Positions 21,661 to 23,808 of a DNA stretch of 23,808 nucleotides are shown piece after piece. Source of the stretch: JACCVL01 sp038233135. GTDB taxonomy: Bacteria; Actinomycetota; Actinomycetes; Propionibacteriales; Nocardioidaceae. A model generated the notes under the pieces. That model had not been told where the DNA came from. It ran no database searches and saw only the letters and a list, made by a program, of their open reading frames with translations. The position numbers and the translations under genes were made by a program. The stretch covers positions 1 to 23,808 of the forward strand of contig JBBSMN010000017.1 in assembly GCA_038233135.1 (NCBI GenBank), read 5' to 3'. Position 1 is the first letter of the stretch. Every line of letters starts with the position of its first letter.

Positions 21661-21710
21661 GAGTTGTCACTGGCACGGTGCGTTCTAACGCATTGTGCCG
21701 GTGACAACTC
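21661..21710. terminator. 50-nt near-perfect palindrome between convergent asd and acetoacetate-CoA ligase
   Basis: The left arm starts GAGTTGTCACTGGCACGGTG and the right arm ends GTGCCGGTGACAACTC, with a tight centre GTTCTAAC. In the plus-strand RNA every arm position pairs, counting three G-U pairs. In the minus-strand RNA the same three positions are A-C mismatches, so the fold favours asd transcripts. Probably a terminator; it could also be a dispersed palindromic repeat. Confidence 0.75.
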
Positions 21711-21715
21711 GGCGG

Positions 21716-23671
21716 TCAGGGGGCGGCGAAGGCGGCCAAGGCGTCCAACGACTCGGGGTTGGCCAGCGCGCCGCGGGCGGCCGCCTCGTCGACCGGTACG
21801 CCGAGCAGGATGCGCTTGACCGGCACTTCCAGCTTCTTGCCCGACAACGTACGCGGCAATGCCTCGACGACGTGCACGGCGTCGGGCACGTGCCGCGGCG
21901 ACAGGTGCGTACGCAGCTCGCGGGCCACCCGCTGCCGCAGCCCGTCCGGACCGGCGCCGTCGGCGAGCACGACGAACAGCAGCAGCCGGCCGGCGCCGCC
22001 CTCGGCGTCCTCCAGATGTACGACCAGGCTGTCGGCGATGTCGGGCATGGCCTCGATCACGGAGTAGAACTCCGCGGTGCCCAGCCGCACCCCGCCGCGG
22101 TTGAGAGTCGCGTCACTGCGACCGGACAGCACGCAGGAGCCGTCCTCGTCGATCGCGATCCAGTCACCGTGGCGCCAGACGCCGGGGAAGTCCTCGAAGT
22201 AGGCCGCGCGGTAGCGGGAGCCGTCCGGATCCCCCCACAAGCCCACCGGCATCGACGGCATCGGAGCCGTGATCACGAGCTCGCCCCGCTCGCCGACGAC
22301 CGACCGGCCCGCGGCGTCGTACGCCTCCACCGCGCAGCCCAGGCAGCGCCCGGCGATCCTGCCCGCATGCACGGGCAGCAGTGGTGACCCACCGAGGAAC
22401 CCGGTGCACACGTCGGTGCCGCCGGAGAAGCTTGACAGCAGCACGTCCGGGCCGACTGCCTCGTACACCCAGGTGAAGCCCTCGGATGGCAGCGGCGCAC
22501 CGGTCGAGCCGACCCCACGCACGGCGGACAGGTCCGCGAGCTCGCGGGGCACCAGGCGCGCCTTGCGGGAGGCCAGCAGGAACGGCGCGCTGGTGCCGAA
22601 GTAGGTGACGGCGTGCTGCTCGGCCAGCCGCCACAGCGCCGAGAGCCCCGGCCAGGCGGGGTCCCCGTCGAAGAGCACGACGGTCGCGCCGACGCCGAGA
22701 CCGGACACGAGGTAGTCCCACATCATCCACCCGGTGGTGGAGAACCAGAAGAAGCGGTCGGCCGGGCCGAGGTCCATCTGCAGGCCGAGCGCCTTGAGGT
22801 GCTCCACGGTGATGCCACCGTGCCCGTGCACGATCGCCTTCGGCAGGCCGGTGGTGCCCGAGGAGTAGAGGACGTACAGCGGGTGGTCGAACGGCAGCCG
22901 GTCGTAGGCGGGCTCGGCCGGCTCGGCGAGCAGGTCGTTCCAACTCAGGTCGCCGTCAGGCGGGTCCTGGTCCGGGTCCAGGTACGCCAGCTGCACCACG
23001 TGCCGCAGGCTCGGCAGCTCTGCCCGGATCGCTGCCACCTGCTCGCGCCGGTCGACCGGCTTGTCGCCGTACCGATAGCCGTCCACCGCCACCAGCACGA
23101 CCGGTTCGATCTGGCTCCACCGGTCGACCACGCTGCGGGTGCCGAACTCCGGCGCGCACGAGGAGAAGACCGCCCCCAGGCTCGCGCTTGCCAGCAGCAG
23201 CACCAATGTCTCGGAGATGTTGGGCAGGTACGCCGCGACCCGGTCGCCGCGGCCGACCCCGAGGCGCACCAGGCCGGCGCGGGCCCGGGCGACATGGTCG
23301 CGCAGCTCGGCCGCCGTCAGCGTGACTGTCGTCCGGGTCTGGCTGGCGCTGACGACCACGACGTCGTCGTCAGCGCGCTCAGGCAGTCTCAGCAGGACCT
23401 CGGCGTAGTTGAGCCGCAGGCCGGGGAACCACCGCGCCCCGGGCATCGACGGCTCGACGAGCACCACGGAATCGTCGCCGTCGTACGGGACGTCGAAGAA
23501 GTCCAGCACCGTACGCCAGAAGCCGTCGAGGTCGTCGACCGACCACCGCCACAGGTCGGCATAGTCGGTGAAGCGGCGCCCCGTGCGGACCTGCACGTCT
23601 TGCATGAACGCGCCGATGCGCGTCGTCTCACGGGCGTCGGATGCTGGCTGCCACAGCAACTCGGCGGTCAT
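21716..23671 (-). CDS. Acetoacetate-CoA ligase (acetoacetyl-CoA synthetase)
   Basis: The 651-residue protein is an ANL-superfamily acyl-CoA ligase. The N-terminus (LLWQPASDARETTRIGAF) and the WRWSVDDLDGFW segment are typical of acetoacetyl-CoA synthetases rather than acetyl-CoA synthetases. The AMP-binding loop is LYVLYSSGTTGLPKAIVHG (residues 265-283). Later motifs are TTGWMMWDYL, SFSGGTDVCTGFLGG and the hinge/catalytic end LPRTLSGKKLEVPVKRIL, whose Lys is the likely catalytic residue. The normal length is about 650. It would activate acetoacetate with ATP and CoA for lipid, ketone or polyhydroxyalkanoate metabolism. The ATG at 23671 is chosen; another at 23680 would add three residues, and the longer open frame runs into tRNA-Pro. 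The gene is monocistronic. Confidence 0.92.
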   Translation of the reverse strand: MTAELLWQPASDARETTRIGAFMQDVQVRTGRRFTDYADLWRWSVDDLDGFWRTVLDFFDVPYDGDDSVVLVEPSMPGARWFPGLRLNYAEVLLRLPERADDDVVVVSASQTRTTVTLTAAELRDHVARARAGLVRLGVGRGDRVAAYLPNISETLVLLLASASLGAVFSSCAPEFGTRSVVDRWSQIEPVVLVAVDGYRYGDKPVDRREQVAAIRAELPSLRHVVQLAYLDPDQDPPDGDLSWNDLLAEPAEPAYDRLPFDHPLYVLYSSGTTGLPKAIVHGHGGITVEHLKALGLQMDLGPADRFFWFSTTGWMMWDYLVSGLGVGATVVLFDGDPAWPGLSALWRLAEQHAVTYFGTSAPFLLASRKARLVPRELADLSAVRGVGSTGAPLPSEGFTWVYEAVGPDVLLSSFSGGTDVCTGFLGGSPLLPVHAGRIAGRCLGCAVEAYDAAGRSVVGERGELVITAPMPSMPVGLWGDPDGSRYRAAYFEDFPGVWRHGDWIAIDEDGSCVLSGRSDATLNRGGVRLGTAEFYSVIEAMPDIADSLVVHLEDAEGGAGRLLLFVVLADGAGPDGLRQRVARELRTHLSPRHVPDAVHVVEALPRTLSGKKLEVPVKRILLGVPVDEAAARGALANPESLDALAAFAAP

Positions 23672-23703
23672 GGGCTGCATCCTGCCGCACGGCGGTTGTG
23701 ACG

Positions 23704-23741
23704 ACGAGGACCCCGTGACAGAGCAGTCGCGGGGTCCTCGT
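23704..23741. terminator. Perfect 12-bp hairpin between tRNA-Pro and the acetoacetate-CoA ligase gene
   Basis: ACGAGGACCCCG pairs exactly with CGGGGTCCTCGT across a 14-nt loop. It follows the tRNA-Pro 3' end on the minus strand by 7 nt, so it most likely terminates the tRNA transcript. Confidence 0.7.
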
Positions 23742-23748
23742 GCGTGCG

Positions 23749-23808
<60 letters not shown>

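Overview
The window is high-GC DNA with actinobacterial hallmarks. These include a tRNA adenosine deaminase-associated protein beside tadA, the order dnaX-ybaB-recR-DUF5063-lysC-asd, a lysC with an internal beta-subunit start, a three-gene proton-translocating transhydrogenase, and many genes whose -10 box lies 5-8 nt before the start codon, as expected for leaderless mRNAs. A member of the Propionibacteriales (for example Nocardioidaceae) would fit, but that is inference from gene content.

Positions 1-3390 are a decayed accessory region. It holds the 3' end of an ISL3-family transposase with its terminal repeat, a ribbon-helix-helix antitoxin-like gene followed by an unrecognised partner broken by a stop and a frameshift, the catalytic half of a tyrosine recombinase, two related addiction-module antitoxins (one frameshifted, one intact), a VOC-fold protein, and a RelE/ParE-like toxin with an internal deletion.

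Positions 3394-8052 are core metabolism: pntAA-pntAB-pntB (translationally overlapping), convergent upp, then a tRNA adenosine deaminase-associated gene with tadA. Positions 8053-9945 hold a 314-nt gap and a small cluster: a long coiled-coil protein with a SAP/Rho_N-like C-terminus, two very small putative membrane proteins and an uncertain ORF. A universal stress protein (minus), tRNA-Ser(CGA) and a CPA1-type antiporter with a TrkA_C-like tail follow.

Positions 12292-15369 contain a two-gene minus-strand operon (VapB-labelled conserved protein plus LytR_C protein), a WYL regulator, an intact mazEF-type pair, and a GNAT gene lacking its N-terminal part whose broken end lies just beyond the 3' end of tRNA-Ser(GGA). 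The SRP RNA gene then precedes dnaX, ybaB, recR, a DUF5063 gene, lysC and asd. These cover DNA replication/repair and the common aspartate pathway to lysine/diaminopimelate, threonine and methionine. A strong hairpin separates asd from a convergent acetoacetate-CoA ligase, and the window ends inside tRNA-Pro(CGG).

No complete, clearly new defence or biosynthetic system is visible. The best candidates for undescribed biology are the broken RHH/partner pair at 307-1386 and the coiled-coil/small-protein cluster at 8367-9945.
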